From the NCBI RefSeq assembly GCF_009728995.1, contig NZ_VTZW01000008.1, positions 124,001 to 188,000 on the forward strand: a DNA stretch of 64,000 bases, written 5' to 3'. A program made the translations under genes and the position numbers. Source of the DNA: Streptomonospora sp. PA3 (GTDB lineage Bacteria; Actinomycetota; Actinomycetes; Streptosporangiales; Streptosporangiaceae). This document shows positions 20,814-29,103 of the stretch, piece by piece; the stretch's first letter is position 1; each line of letters begins with the position of its first letter. The notes under the pieces are model-generated. The model was given only the letters and a program-made list of their open reading frames with translations, had not been told where the DNA came from and ran no database searches.

Positions 20814-21172
20814 TCCTCATGTCTGGCCCGGCCCATTGCGCCAGGAGCGCCTCGACCAAGGCGACGGCGCGGTTACAGGGGATGGCGCGATCCGTCGACC
20901 CTGAGGCGGCGGGGATGTGCCGCGGGCCGGGCTGCGATTGCCGGACCTACCTTAGAACATTTGATTGCCCGCGTTGTGCGCAGACCGGAGTGGGCGGGCC
21001 CGCCGCGTGTCCGCGGCCGCGCACGTCCGCGGCCGGACCGCCGCGGCGCGGCGGTGCGGCGGCGCTGCGGGGGCGGCGCCCCCGCGGCTGCGGCGGGACC
21101 CGCCGCCCCGGCGCTGACCTGCCTGCGCGCGGGTGTGCCTGTGTCGTCCGTGCGTGGTGGCGCCTCCCTGCC
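20814..21172 (-). other. murE-murF intergenic gap
   Basis: No gene is recognisable in these 359 bases. The stretch holds the GC-rich hairpin at 21067-21085 and a relatively AT-rich patch near 20950-20965 that could carry a promoter for murF. No convincing -35/-10 pair was found. Confidence 0.5.
21067..21085 (-). terminator. GC hairpin after murE
   Basis: GCGGGGGC and GCCCCCGC pair perfectly around a three-base loop, about 90 bases after the murE stop. It may terminate or attenuate transcription between murE and murF. Confidence 0.35.
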
Positions 21173-22774
21173 TCAGTGGGCGGTGCGCCGCCGCAGCGCG
21201 GCCAGCAGCACGTCGCGGTCGTCGAAGGGCAGCACCTCGCCGGCGACGTACTGGCCGGTCTCGTGGCCTTTCCCGGCCACGACCACGACGTCTCCGGGTT
21301 CGGCGCGGCGCACAGCGAGGTCGATGGCCTCGGCCCTGTCGGGTTCGACGGTGATGCGGGCCCGCTGGTCGCGGGGCACCTTGGCGACACCGTCGAGCAT
21401 GGCGGCGGCGATGGCGACCGGGTCCTCGGTGCGCGGGTTGTCGTCGGTGATGACGAGGGCGTCGGCGAGGCGTGCCGCCGCCTCCCCCATCAGCGGGCGC
21501 TTGGCGCGGTCGCGGTCGCCGCCGCAGCCCAGCACCATGGTCAGCCGGCCCTTGGCGACGCCGCGCAGCGCGGTCAGCACCGCCTCGATCGCCCCGGGCT
21601 TGTGGGAGTAGTCCACCACCGCGGTGAATTCCTGGCCGGCGTTGACGCGCTCCATGCGCCCAGGCACGCCGGGCGCCGCCGCAACGCCTTCGATGGCGGT
21701 GTGCAGCGGGATCCCCGCCTCGACCAGTCCCACGACGGCGCCGAGTGCGTTGGAGACGTTGAAGGCTCCGGGCAGCCCCACCGAGGCGTCGGCCTGCATG
21801 CCGCCCGGCCCCTCGATGCGGAAGGTGCTGCCCTCGGCGCCCACGTGCACGTCGAAGGCGCGCCAGTCGGCGTCGGGGTCGCCTTCGGTGGAGAAGGTGG
21901 TCACCGGCACGTCGTCGCGCGCCCGCACCTGGTCGATGAGCACCCGGCCGAATCGGTCGTCGCTGTTGACCACGGCGATGCGGCAGTACTCGGGGGTGAA
22001 CAGCCGCGCCTTGGTGTCGAAGTAGTCGCGCAGGTCGCGGTGGAAGTCCAGGTGGTCCTGGGAGAGGTTGGTGAAGACGGCGACGTCGTAGTGGGCGCCG
22101 CCCACGCGCCCCAGGGCCAGCGCGTGGCTGGAGACCTCCATGGCGGCGGCGGTGACGCCCTCCTCGCGCATGCGGGCGAAGAGGCCGTGCAGGTCGGTGG
22201 CCTCGGGGGTGGTCAGCGACGAGGCGACGCGCCGCCCGCCGACGCGCATCTCGACGGTGCCGATCAGGCCGGTGGCCATGCCGGCCGCGCGCAGGCCCGC
22301 CTCCACCAGGTAGGTCACCGTGGTCTTGCCGCTGGTGCCGGTGGTGCCGATCAGCAGCAGGTCGTCGCCGGGACGCCCGTAGACCCAGGCGGCGACGCGG
22401 CCCAGCTCGGCGCGGGGATCGGCGACGGTGACCACGGGCAGCCGGGTGGCGGCCGCGCGGTCGTAGCCGGCGGGATCGGTCAGCACCGCCGCCGCACCGG
22501 ACTCGGCCGCCTGCGCGGCGAAGTCGGCGCCGTGGGCGCGGCTGCCGGGAAGCGCGGCGTAGAGGTCGCCGGGGCGCACGGCCCGGGAGTCGTGGGTGAT
22601 GCCGCTGATCGCGACGGCGCCGGGGTCGGTGCCCTCGGCGGCCGGTGCGTCGCCGCCGGCACCCGGCGCGTCGGCGGCCTCGACACACGTGACGAACGCC
22701 TCGGGCCCCAGCAGCCGGGCGAGCTCGGACAGCGGGCGGGACGGGTTCTGATCAGGTCGCATTACCGGTGGCAC
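21173..22774 (-). CDS. murE: UDP-MurNAc-tripeptide synthetase MurE
   Basis: MurE adds the third stem-peptide residue. The DNPR motif in VITDDNPRTEDP indicates meso-diaminopimelate rather than lysine. The 533-residue protein has the ATP loop IGTTGTSGKTTVTYLV, TTPEATDLHGLF, MEVSSHALALGRV, TNLSQDHLDFH, YSHKPGAIE and VVVAGKGHETGQY. It starts at ATG (22774); a second in-frame ATG lies at codon 5. It is 78 bases beyond the ftsI stop and belongs to the same transcription unit. Confidence 0.97.
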   Translation of the reverse strand: MPPVMRPDQNPSRPLSELARLLGPEAFVTCVEAADAPGAGGDAPAAEGTDPGAVAISGITHDSRAVRPGDLYAALPGSRAHGADFAAQAAESGAAAVLTDPAGYDRAAATRLPVVTVADPRAELGRVAAWVYGRPGDDLLLIGTTGTSGKTTVTYLVEAGLRAAGMATGLIGTVEMRVGGRRVASSLTTPEATDLHGLFARMREEGVTAAAMEVSSHALALGRVGGAHYDVAVFTNLSQDHLDFHRDLRDYFDTKARLFTPEYCRIAVVNSDDRFGRVLIDQVRARDDVPVTTFSTEGDPDADWRAFDVHVGAEGSTFRIEGPGGMQADASVGLPGAFNVSNALGAVVGLVEAGIPLHTAIEGVAAAPGVPGRMERVNAGQEFTAVVDYSHKPGAIEAVLTALRGVAKGRLTMVLGCGGDRDRAKRPLMGEAAARLADALVITDDNPRTEDPVAIAAAMLDGVAKVPRDQRARITVEPDRAEAIDLAVRRAEPGDVVVVAGKGHETGQYVAGEVLPFDDRDVLLAALRRRTAH

Positions 22775-22852
22775 GTCGAGAGGTTATCGGCTGTGGCGGT
22801 CGACGGGTAAATCCGTGCTCCCGGCGGCGGGCGGGGCGCGCGGGCGGCGGGC

Positions 22853-24799
22853 TCACCCATCGCCGAACAGGCGGATGTTGGGCGGCTCGGTCCCTGTGGG
22901 AGGGACCTTCTCCGACTTCAGCGCGAAGGACATGATGTCGGTGAACACCGGCGCGGCGGCCTCGCCCCCGTAGTACTCGTGCTTGGGGTCGTGCAGCACC
23001 ACCTGGACCACCAGCTCGGGGTCGTCGGCGGGGGCGAACCCCACGAACATCGAGGTGTGCCCGCCGTTGTAGGTGCCGGTCTCGGGGTCGACCCGGTTGG
23101 CGGTGCCGGTCTTGCCGGCGACGCGGTAGTTGGGGATCTGGGCCGCCTCGGCGGTGCCGTGCTCGCCGGTGACCGCCTCCAGCATCCGCGTGAGCTCCTT
23201 GGCGGTCTCCTTGCTGATGACCCGCTCGCGCGGCGGCTCCGGGGAGGGCGTGAAACCGCCCTCATCGCTGGAGGTCCCCGCGACGATGGTGGGTTCCACC
23301 CGCACGCCGCCGTTGGCGACGGTGGCGTAGACGCTGGCCATCTGGGCGGCGTTGACCGACAGCCCCTGCCCGAAGGAGATCGAGGGGAGCTGGGTGCCCC
23401 ACCAGTCCTCGGGCTTGGCGAGGATGCCGGCGTTCTCGCCGGGCAGGTCGAGCCCGGTGGGCTCGCCGAACCCGAACTTGCGCAGGTACCGGTAGAGCCG
23501 CTGGGCGCCCAGCTCCTGGCCGACCTTGATGGTGCCCACGTTGCTGGACTGGGCCATGATGCCGTTCAGCGTCAGCCGCTGGGTCTTGTGGAAGTGGCTG
23601 TCGGAGAACGTGCGGTCGTGGATCCGCATCGAGTAGGGCACCGTGTAGACGGTCTCGGGGGTGGTCAGGCCCTCCTCCAGGGCGCCGGCCACGGTGATGA
23701 CCTTGTTGGTGCTGCCGGGCTCGAACGCCTCGGCCACGGCGCCGTTGAGGCGCGCACCCGCGGAGGCGTCGGCGTAGTCGGACTGGTCGTAGGTGGGGTA
23801 GTCGGCCATCGCCAGGATCTCGCCGGTAGGGCGCATCACGATCGCGCTGCCGCCCTGGGCCTCCAGCTCCTCGGCGCGTTCGGCCAGCACCTGGCTGGCG
23901 TGCCACTGGATGTCGCGGTCGAGGGTCAGCCGGACGTCCTTGCCGGGGACCGGCTCCTGGACGAGCCCGCCGGCCATGGGGATCTGCACGCCCGACGCGC
24001 CCACCTCGACCCGCTGCTTGCCGGGCTCGCCCGCCAGCGTGTCCTCCATGACGGCTTCGAGGCCTTCGAGGCCGTGGCCGTCGGCGCCGGTGAACCCGAC
24101 GATGTCGGCGGCGCCGGTCTCGTCGGGGTAGACGCGCTTGTAGTCGGTCAGCGCGCCCACGCCGGCCAGCCCCAGGTCCTGGAGGTCCTCCCACTGCTTG
24201 GGCGGCACCTTCTCGGCGACCACCTCGTATCGGCTGGGTTCGGCGCCGACCTTCGCGGCGACCTCGGCGCGGTCGAGGTCGAAGCGCTCCGTCAGCTCGT
24301 CGATGACGCGGTCGCGTTCGTCGTCCTGGACGGTCACCGGGTCGACGAAGACCGTGCGCGCCTCGACCGAGAGGGCCAGGGGGCTGCCCGAGGCGTCGGT
24401 GACGGCGCCGCGCGTGGTGGGGATGTCGATGGTGGTCAGCCGCAGTTCCTCGGCCTTCGCGGCGTATTGGGAGGCCTGAAACGCCTGGATCTGCACGAGG
24501 CGGCCGGCGAAGACCAGCAGCACCACGGTCATGAGGACCCCGGCGGCCCGGAGGCGGCGCCGGGGGTTGCCGCGTCTGAGGGGGCGGCGCGGCGGCGGTC
24601 CGGGCGGCCCGCCGCCCGGGCGCCGGGGCGGCGGGCCCGAGCGCGGACGCCGCGGCGGCGGGGTCTCGCGGGGGGCGCGCCGGCCCTCGCCGCCGCGCGG
24701 GCGGGCCGGGCGTTCGCGGGGCGCCGGGCCTCGGCCGGGGCGCGGCGAGGAGCCGGGGCGGCGCGGATCACGGGAGCGGCCGTCGCGGGAGGAGCTCAA
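22853..24799 (-). CDS. ftsI: Septal penicillin-binding protein FtsI (PBP3 type)
   Basis: FtsI is the class B transpeptidase that cross-links septal peptidoglycan, partnered with FtsW. A basic, Arg/Pro/Gly-rich head precedes one membrane helix (AAGVLMTVVLLVFAGRLVQI). The dimerisation domain follows, then the transpeptidase with PGSTNKV (catalytic Ser-x-x-Lys), the SSN motif in AQSSNVGT and KTGTA in VAGKTGTANR. The start is unclear. An ATG at 24876 overlaps the ftsL stop as ATGA but is in another frame and stops after 26 codons. In the ftsI frame, TTG at 24799 (used here, 648 residues) follows a GGGGGG run, and the next TTG, at 24961, would overlap ftsL by 89 bases. A one-base error in the six-G run would join the ATG to ftsI. 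Confidence 0.93.
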   Translation of the reverse strand: MSSSRDGRSRDPRRPGSSPRPGRGPAPRERPARPRGGEGRRAPRETPPPRRPRSGPPPRRPGGGPPGPPPRRPLRRGNPRRRLRAAGVLMTVVLLVFAGRLVQIQAFQASQYAAKAEELRLTTIDIPTTRGAVTDASGSPLALSVEARTVFVDPVTVQDDERDRVIDELTERFDLDRAEVAAKVGAEPSRYEVVAEKVPPKQWEDLQDLGLAGVGALTDYKRVYPDETGAADIVGFTGADGHGLEGLEAVMEDTLAGEPGKQRVEVGASGVQIPMAGGLVQEPVPGKDVRLTLDRDIQWHASQVLAERAEELEAQGGSAIVMRPTGEILAMADYPTYDQSDYADASAGARLNGAVAEAFEPGSTNKVITVAGALEEGLTTPETVYTVPYSMRIHDRTFSDSHFHKTQRLTLNGIMAQSSNVGTIKVGQELGAQRLYRYLRKFGFGEPTGLDLPGENAGILAKPEDWWGTQLPSISFGQGLSVNAAQMASVYATVANGGVRVEPTIVAGTSSDEGGFTPSPEPPRERVISKETAKELTRMLEAVTGEHGTAEAAQIPNYRVAGKTGTANRVDPETGTYNGGHTSMFVGFAPADDPELVVQVVLHDPKHEYYGGEAAAPVFTDIMSFALKSEKVPPTGTEPPNIRLFGDG

Positions 24800-24872
24800 C
24801 CGCGCCCCCCGCGGCCTGGACGGGCGAAGCCGCGGGCGCGGGCGGCCCCGCCGGGGCGTCTGCGCAGCGGGC

Positions 24873-25355
24873 TCATCGGGCGCCCGCCTCGGGCTGGGGG
24901 CCGGTGCCGGGCAGGCCGGAGTCGGCGCCGCCGTCGTCGCCGGTGACGCGGCGTTCCTCAAGGTGCAGGAAGAGCGGCGCCTCGCCCGGCCGCATGCCCA
25001 TCTCCTCGGCCTCCTCGGCGATGCGCTCGGAGGACTCCAGGCGCACGACCTGTTCGCGCAGCGCCTCCTCCTGGTGGGCGAGCTGCTCGTTGTGCTGCTG
25101 GAGCTCGGAGATGGTGAAGGAGTCGGCCACCAGTACGGTGCGCAGCGCCAGCAGGCTGATCAGGGCACCGCCGAGCAGGCCGAGTACCAGCAGCACGAAG
25201 GGCATGCGCGGGGCGCGGGGCGCGGGTCGGGGCGCGGCGCCCTTCTTCGTCCGGCGCGCGGGGGCCGGCGGCCTGCGGGGCGGCGCGGGCGTGCGCGCCG
25301 GGGCCGCGGCGGCGGTCCGCCGGCGCCGGGCGCTCTCCTCGGTGGCGCTGCTCAT
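24873..25355 (-). CDS. ftsL: FtsL-like septum formation initiator
   Basis: This is a small bitopic divisome protein with 160 residues. A basic Ala/Pro/Arg-rich cytoplasmic head runs to about residue 50. One membrane helix follows (MPFVLLVLGLLGGALISLLA). A heptad-type coiled coil (ISELQQHNEQLAHQEEALRE and QVVRLESSERIAEEAEEMGM) then leads to RPGEAPLFLHLEE. That layout and its place between rsmH and ftsI identify FtsL. The ATG at 25355 is preceded by GGAGGACCCAG, a strong ribosome-binding site. The stop overlaps an ATG, as expected for a coupled ftsI, but that ATG is not in the ftsI frame. Confidence 0.92.
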   Translation of the reverse strand: MSSATEESARRRRTAAAAPARTPAPPRRPPAPARRTKKGAAPRPAPRAPRMPFVLLVLGLLGGALISLLALRTVLVADSFTISELQQHNEQLAHQEEALREQVVRLESSERIAEEAEEMGMRPGEAPLFLHLEERRVTGDDGGADSGLPGTGPQPEAGAR

Positions 25356-25422
25356 CTGGGTCCTCCCCGCTGTGTCTCCCACTGGGTCCGCGGCGGGCCG
25401 GCGGGCGCCGCCCCGGCCGCGC

Positions 25423-26397
25423 TCATGGCCGGCGGATGCGTTCGGCGGCCCGCAACCGCGCAGAGGCGGCGCGCGGATTGGCTCGGTTCTCCTGGTCGGT
25501 GGGGGATTCGGCGCCGCGGGTCAGCAGCCGCAGCTGGGGGCGGTGGTCGGGGAGGGGCACGGGAAGGTCGGCGGGGGTGGTGTCGGTGGCCAACCCGGTC
25601 AGGGTCCGCTTGGTGATGCGGTCCTCCAGCGAGTGGTAAGACAGCACCGCGATGCGCCCGCCCACGGCGACGCGCTCGACGGCGGCCGGCAGTGCGCGGG
25701 CGAGGATCTCCAGCTCGGCGTTGACCTCGATGCGCAGCGCCTGGAACGTGCGCTTGGCGGGGTTGCCGCCGGTGCGCCGGGTGGCGGCGGGGATCGCGTC
25801 GCGGACCAGCTCGGCCAGGACGCGGGTGGATTCGAGGGGCTGGGCGGCGCGGTGGCGCGCGATGGCCTGGGCGATGCGGCCGGCGAAGCGCTCCTCGCCG
25901 TACTCGCGCAGGATGCGGGTCAGCTCGGCGACGGAGTAGGTGTTGACGACGTCGGCCGCGGTGCGCCCCTGGGTGCGGTCCATGCGCATGTCCAGGGGGG
26001 CGTCGTGGGAGTAGGCGAAACCGCGCTCGGCCTCGTCGAGCTGGGGCGAGGAGACGCCGAGGTCGAGCAGCACGCCCTGGACCTCGCCGTGGCCGAGGTC
26101 GTCGAGGACGGCGGGGATCTCGTCGTACTCGGCGTGGGCGAACTCGACCCGGTCGCCGAATGGGGCGAGGCGGGCGCGGCTGCGCTCCAGCGCGGTGGGG
26201 TCGCGGTCGACGCCGACGAGGTGCAGGCGGGGGTGGGCCTCCAGCAGAGCGGCGGCGTGGCCGCCCAGCCCCAGGGTGCCGTCGACGAGGACGGCTCCGG
26301 GCTCGGTCAGGGCGGGAGACAGGAGGTCGGCGATGCGGTCGAGCATGACCGGCGTGTGGCCCGCTCCGGGCTCGCTGCCGGTGTCTGCCATGAGCAC
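25423..26397 (-). CDS. rsmH: 16S rRNA m4C1402 methyltransferase RsmH
   Basis: RsmH (MraW) methylates N4 of C1402 in 16S rRNA using SAM. The 324-residue protein shows [13 protein letters not shown], the SAM site [74 protein letters not shown] and [14 protein letters not shown]. The start may be GTG (26397) or ATG (26391), both behind GAGGAGGGGGCAC. It is the second gene of the dcw cluster, and a 412-base gap separates it from mraZ. Confidence 0.96.
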   Translation of the reverse strand: MLMADTGSEPGAGHTPVMLDRIADLLSPALTEPGAVLVDGTLGLGGHAAALLEAHPRLHLVGVDRDPTALERSRARLAPFGDRVEFAHAEYDEIPAVLDDLGHGEVQGVLLDLGVSSPQLDEAERGFAYSHDAPLDMRMDRTQGRTAADVVNTYSVAELTRILREYGEERFAGRIAQAIARHRAAQPLESTRVLAELVRDAIPAATRRTGGNPAKRTFQALRIEVNAELEILARALPAAVERVAVGGRIAVLSYHSLEDRITKRTLTGLATDTTPADLPVPLPDHRPQLRLLTRGAESPTDQENRANPRAASARLRAAERIRRP

Positions 26398-26809
26398 AGT
26401 GCCCCCTCCTCACTCACCGCCCGGTGCCGCCGCGCGAGTCGGCCGCACGCGGACTCCCCCCGTGGTGCCGCGGTGACCGGGTGTTCTGCTGCCGCCGGGA
26501 CCCGCCGTGCTCCCTGCGGGGCGCTCGCGCGGTCGGCGGCCGTCGTCTCTGCTGCCGGCTGCGTCGCCGGAGTCGGCCATAGGTCCTGTGCTGTGCGTCG
26601 GACACGGCCGCATGCACGACCGGCCCGGATTGGCCTCCAGGCGCGGGGCCGCCCACCGCGCCGAGACGCGGCCGCCACCTGGCGCCGGGGAAGATGCGTC
26701 AGCTGACTGCGGCTCGCACCTGAAGGCCGACATCCGGACAGGACTTGGTCGATGCGGCGTGGCGGACCGGTGTGCGCGGGTGTCGATGCCGGCACCGCGG
26801 TCGCGCCAG
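26398..26809 (-). other. mraZ-rsmH intergenic gap
   Basis: These 412 bases hold no gene I can support. Open frames here lack homology and ribosome-binding sites. A GAGGAGGG ribosome-binding site for rsmH lies at the rsmH edge. An internal promoter is possible but not visible. Confidence 0.5.
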
Positions 26810-27241
26810 TCACAGCACCCCCGGCAACACCTCCTCCGACAGATCCGCGAATGCCTGCTCCTGATCGGCTTCGTAGCGGGCCCATGCCGCGGCGTCCCAG
26901 ATCTCCAGCCGCGTATTGGCCCCGATGACGACGCAGTCGCGTTCCAGGCCGGCATAGGCGCGCAGACCGGCGGGCACCGTGATGCGCCCCTGCTTGTCGG
27001 GAACCTCGTCGGAGGCGCTGGCGAAGAACACCCGGCTGTAGTCGCGGACCGCCTTGGCGGTGACCGGCGCCGAGCGGAGGGCTTCAGTGATGCGCTGGAA
27101 CTCCGCCATCGGAAAGACGTAGAGGCAGCGCTCCTGTCCCTTCGTGATCACCAGTCCCCCCGACAGTTCGTCGCGGTACTTCGCCGGAAGGAACAGGCGT
27201 CCCTTCTCGTCGAGGCGCGGTTCGTGGGTCCCGAGGAACAA
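26810..27241 (-). CDS. mraZ: Transcriptional regulator MraZ
   Basis: MraZ is a ring-forming DNA-binding protein of the AbrB/SpoVT fold that represses its own operon by binding repeated boxes at the promoter. The protein has 143 residues and two tandem SpoVT-AbrB domains: [20 protein letters not shown] in the first and [20 protein letters not shown] in the second. The start is TTG (27241), behind a strong GGGAGGTGGGCC and exactly where family members begin (FLGTH). The longer open frame upstream would run through the promoter. Four MraZ boxes and a promoter lie just upstream, so autoregulation of the dcw cluster is expected. Confidence 0.95.
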   Translation of the reverse strand: MFLGTHEPRLDEKGRLFLPAKYRDELSGGLVITKGQERCLYVFPMAEFQRITEALRSAPVTAKAVRDYSRVFFASASDEVPDKQGRITVPAGLRAYAGLERDCVVIGANTRLEIWDAAAWARYEADQEQAFADLSEEVLPGVL

Positions 27242-27278
27242 GGCCCACCTCCCAAGCCCCCAGCAGAGCAGTCTCCTG

Positions 27279-27314
27279 CTCCACGATGCTCCACTGTACT
27301 CCACTCTTCCCCAC
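27279..27314 (-). promoter_or_regulatory. Four MraZ boxes, 10-bp period
   Basis: On the minus strand, GTGGGG (27314-27309) and three copies of GTGGAG (27304-27299, 27294-27289, 27284-27279) repeat every 10 bases, one helical turn. They overlap the spacer, the -10 and the likely start of the mraZ promoter. That is the expected layout for autorepression by the ring-shaped MraZ. Confidence 0.85.
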
Positions 27315-27320
27315 GGTCAA
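27293..27320 (-). promoter_or_regulatory. mraZ/dcw promoter
   Basis: TTGACC (27320-27315) and TACAGT (27298-27293) are separated by 16 bases. The predicted transcript starts about 45 bases before the mraZ TTG. The MraZ boxes overlie it. Confidence 0.7.
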
Positions 27321-27446
27321 CAGTTTCAATCGCCGCAGCGGCGCACAACCGCGCAGAAAACCGCAGGTCAGCATGGGTGGTGCGGAGTGGAGGGCCGAGG
27401 GCCGGGGGCGCCCGCCGGGGCGCGCCCGCCCGCCCCCGCATAAGCG

Positions 27447-27924
27447 GTTAAGAAGTCGGCCACCACAGAGATTGCGACAATGGGGCCGGGGTGCGCGAAT
27501 CCCACCCGTCACCCACCACCGCCCCTAACGGAGGCGCTTCGCGCCACGTACCTGTTCAGAGCCGGCTTGCCGCCGAGCGCACGGCGCACCATTGCACCGG
27601 AGGCCCGCCACGGGTTGTGCGGCTCCGCCTGAAAAGTTCAACGTGCGCTCGGCGGCAAGCAAACACGTGACGCGAAGCGTCTCCGCTGGGGTGGTGGCGG
27701 GCCGGCGGGCGGGCACGTGACGCGCAGCGTCTCCGATGGGGCGGCGGCGGGCCGGCGGGCGGGCACGTGACGCGAAGCGTCTCCGATGGGGCGGCGGCGG
27801 GTGACGGGCGGGCGGACCGCGCTACGCGAGGCGCACCCATTGCCGCAACCCCGATGGTGACCGCCCCAGGTGGCATCCCGGTGGGTTCCTGGGAAGCGGT
27901 GCCCCCGGCGTTCTTGAACACGAC
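27447..27924. repeat. Palindromic repeat element, locus B
   Basis: This copy lies between the divergent mraZ and moxR genes. The left end is a decayed GTTAAGAAGTCGGCCACCAC. The right end is intact; read inward it is GTCGTGTTCAAGAA (27924-27911), then GGAACCCACCGGGAT and GGTTGCGGCAATGGGTGCGC. The left arm (27472-27660) and right arm (27640-27850) form an imperfect palindrome around CTTGCCGCCGAGCGCAC and its complement. The right arm holds three copies of the 50-bp module. It is the best single view of a complete element, about 480 bp. No coding sequence is recognisable. Confidence 0.85.
27664..27813. repeat. 50-bp tandem module, three copies
   Basis: CACGTGACGCGAAGCGTCTC recurs at 27664 and 27764, and as CACGTGACGCGCAGCGTCTC at 27714, a period of exactly 50 bases. 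Each copy ends in a G-rich run, and the third is slightly altered at its end. The same module is present twice at 4242-4341. Confidence 0.9.
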
Positions 27925-27926
27925 CT

Positions 27927-27995
27927 GAGCGAGGAGGGAAGACGGCGCGTCGAAGCACCCCACAGGCCCGCGGATAACAGGAGTGCGGCGCCGTC
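27927..27995. repeat. Second-family hairpin repeat, copy beside locus B
   Basis: A 35-base stretch starting GAGCGAGGAGGGAAGACGG (27927-27961) is identical to 59729-59763. GACGGCGC (27941-27948) pairs with 27988-27995, and GCAC (27955-27958) with 27983-27986, giving a bulged hairpin. It directly abuts the right end of palindromic locus B and lies upstream of the moxR promoter. Confidence 0.75.
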
Positions 27996-28032
27996 GACGC
28001 AGCGTGAGGCGGCACACTTTTTGGGATTTGGT

Positions 28033-28060
28033 TTGCTTTCTCGGACTTTGGCTCTAGCCT
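28033..28060 (+). promoter_or_regulatory. Candidate moxR promoter
   Basis: TTGCTT (28033-28038) and TAGCCT (28055-28060) are 16 bases apart in a locally AT-rich stretch. The predicted start is about 32 bases before the moxR GTG. Confidence 0.5.
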
Positions 28061-28098
28061 CGGTTTCATCGGCTCCGGCTCCTGTCGAGAGGGGACAC

Positions 28099-29088
28099 GT
28101 GTCACTGGGCACGCGGCAGAACACGCAGGGAGACGGACTCCCGGACGGCGACGGCGTCATCGCCGTCGCGGAGCGCATCCGCGAAGCCATCCAGACCGTG
28201 ATCGAGGGCAAGCCCGATGTCGTGCGGATCGCGCTGACGGTCCTGCTCGCCGAGGGCCATCTACTCATCGAGGACATTCCGGGCGTGGGCAAGACGATGC
28301 TCGCCAAGGCGCTCGGCCGCGCGATCGACTGCTCGGTGCAGCGCGTACAGTTCACGCCCGACCTGCTGCCGGCCGACATCACCGGTGTCAGCGTCTACCA
28401 CCAGGACCGACGCGAGTTCGAGTTCAACCCCGGCCCCGTCTTCGCCAACATCGTCCTGGGCGACGAGATCAACCGGGCCTCGCCCAAGACCCAGTCGGCG
28501 CTGCTTGAGTGCATGGAGGAGATGCAGGTCAGCGTCGACGGCGAGACCCGCCCGCTGGAGCGCCCCTTCATGGTCGTGGCCACGCAGAACCCCGCCGACA
28601 TGGAGGGCACCTACCCCCTGCCCGAGGCGCAGCGCGATCGCTTCATGGCCCGCATCGCGGTGGGCTACCCCACGCCGCAGGCCGAACTGGACATGATCGA
28701 CTCCCACAGCGCGGAGTCGCCGCTGGACCGGCTGGAACCGGTGGCCTCGGCGGCCGACGTGCGGACCATGGTCGATCACGTCAAGACCATCCACGTCGCC
28801 CCCGGCGTCCGGCGCTACGCCGTCGACCTGGTCACGGCCACCCGCTCCTCCGCGGCGCTGCGGCTGGGCGCCTCGCCACGCGCGACGATCCACTTGGTGC
28901 GGGCCGCACGGGCCTATGCCGCGCTGGAGGGCCGCCACTACGTCGTCCCCGACGACCTGCAGGCGCTGGCCGTGCCGGTGCTGGCCCACCGCCTGCTGCC
29001 CAGCCCCGAAGCCCGCATGGAGCGCCGCGCGCCCGAGCAGGTCGTGTCCGAGATCGTGGCCCGCCTGCCCATTCCCAGTCCGCGCTGA
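28099..29088 (+). CDS. MoxR family AAA+ ATPase
   Basis: MoxR ATPases act as chaperones that, with partner proteins, insert cofactors or remodel complexes. The protein has 329 residues. It shows Walker A (IEDIPGVGKTMLAKAL), Walker B (NIVLGDEINRASPKTQ), ALLECMEEMQVSVDG, sensor 1 (MVVATQNPADMEGTYPLPEA) and arginine-finger/sensor 2 segments, with a C-terminal lid domain. The GTG at 28099 follows GAGAGGGGACAC. The open frame begins earlier, but that part overlaps the promoter. It is followed 15 bases on by a DUF58 protein and then a transglutaminase-like membrane protein, a widely conserved trio of uncertain, probably envelope-related, function. Confidence 0.93.
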   Translation: MSLGTRQNTQGDGLPDGDGVIAVAERIREAIQTVIEGKPDVVRIALTVLLAEGHLLIEDIPGVGKTMLAKALGRAIDCSVQRVQFTPDLLPADITGVSVYHQDRREFEFNPGPVFANIVLGDEINRASPKTQSALLECMEEMQVSVDGETRPLERPFMVVATQNPADMEGTYPLPEAQRDRFMARIAVGYPTPQAELDMIDSHSAESPLDRLEPVASAADVRTMVDHVKTIHVAPGVRRYAVDLVTATRSSAALRLGASPRATIHLVRAARAYAALEGRHYVVPDDLQALAVPVLAHRLLPSPEARMERRAPEQVVSEIVARLPIPSPR

Positions 29089-29103
29089 GGGCCGGGGGCG
29101 CTC

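Noticed and set aside
26410-26955. A gene in the mraZ-rsmH gap
   Set aside because: The frame overlaps mraZ, has no recognisable domain and consists of Arg/Ser/Gly-rich sequence.
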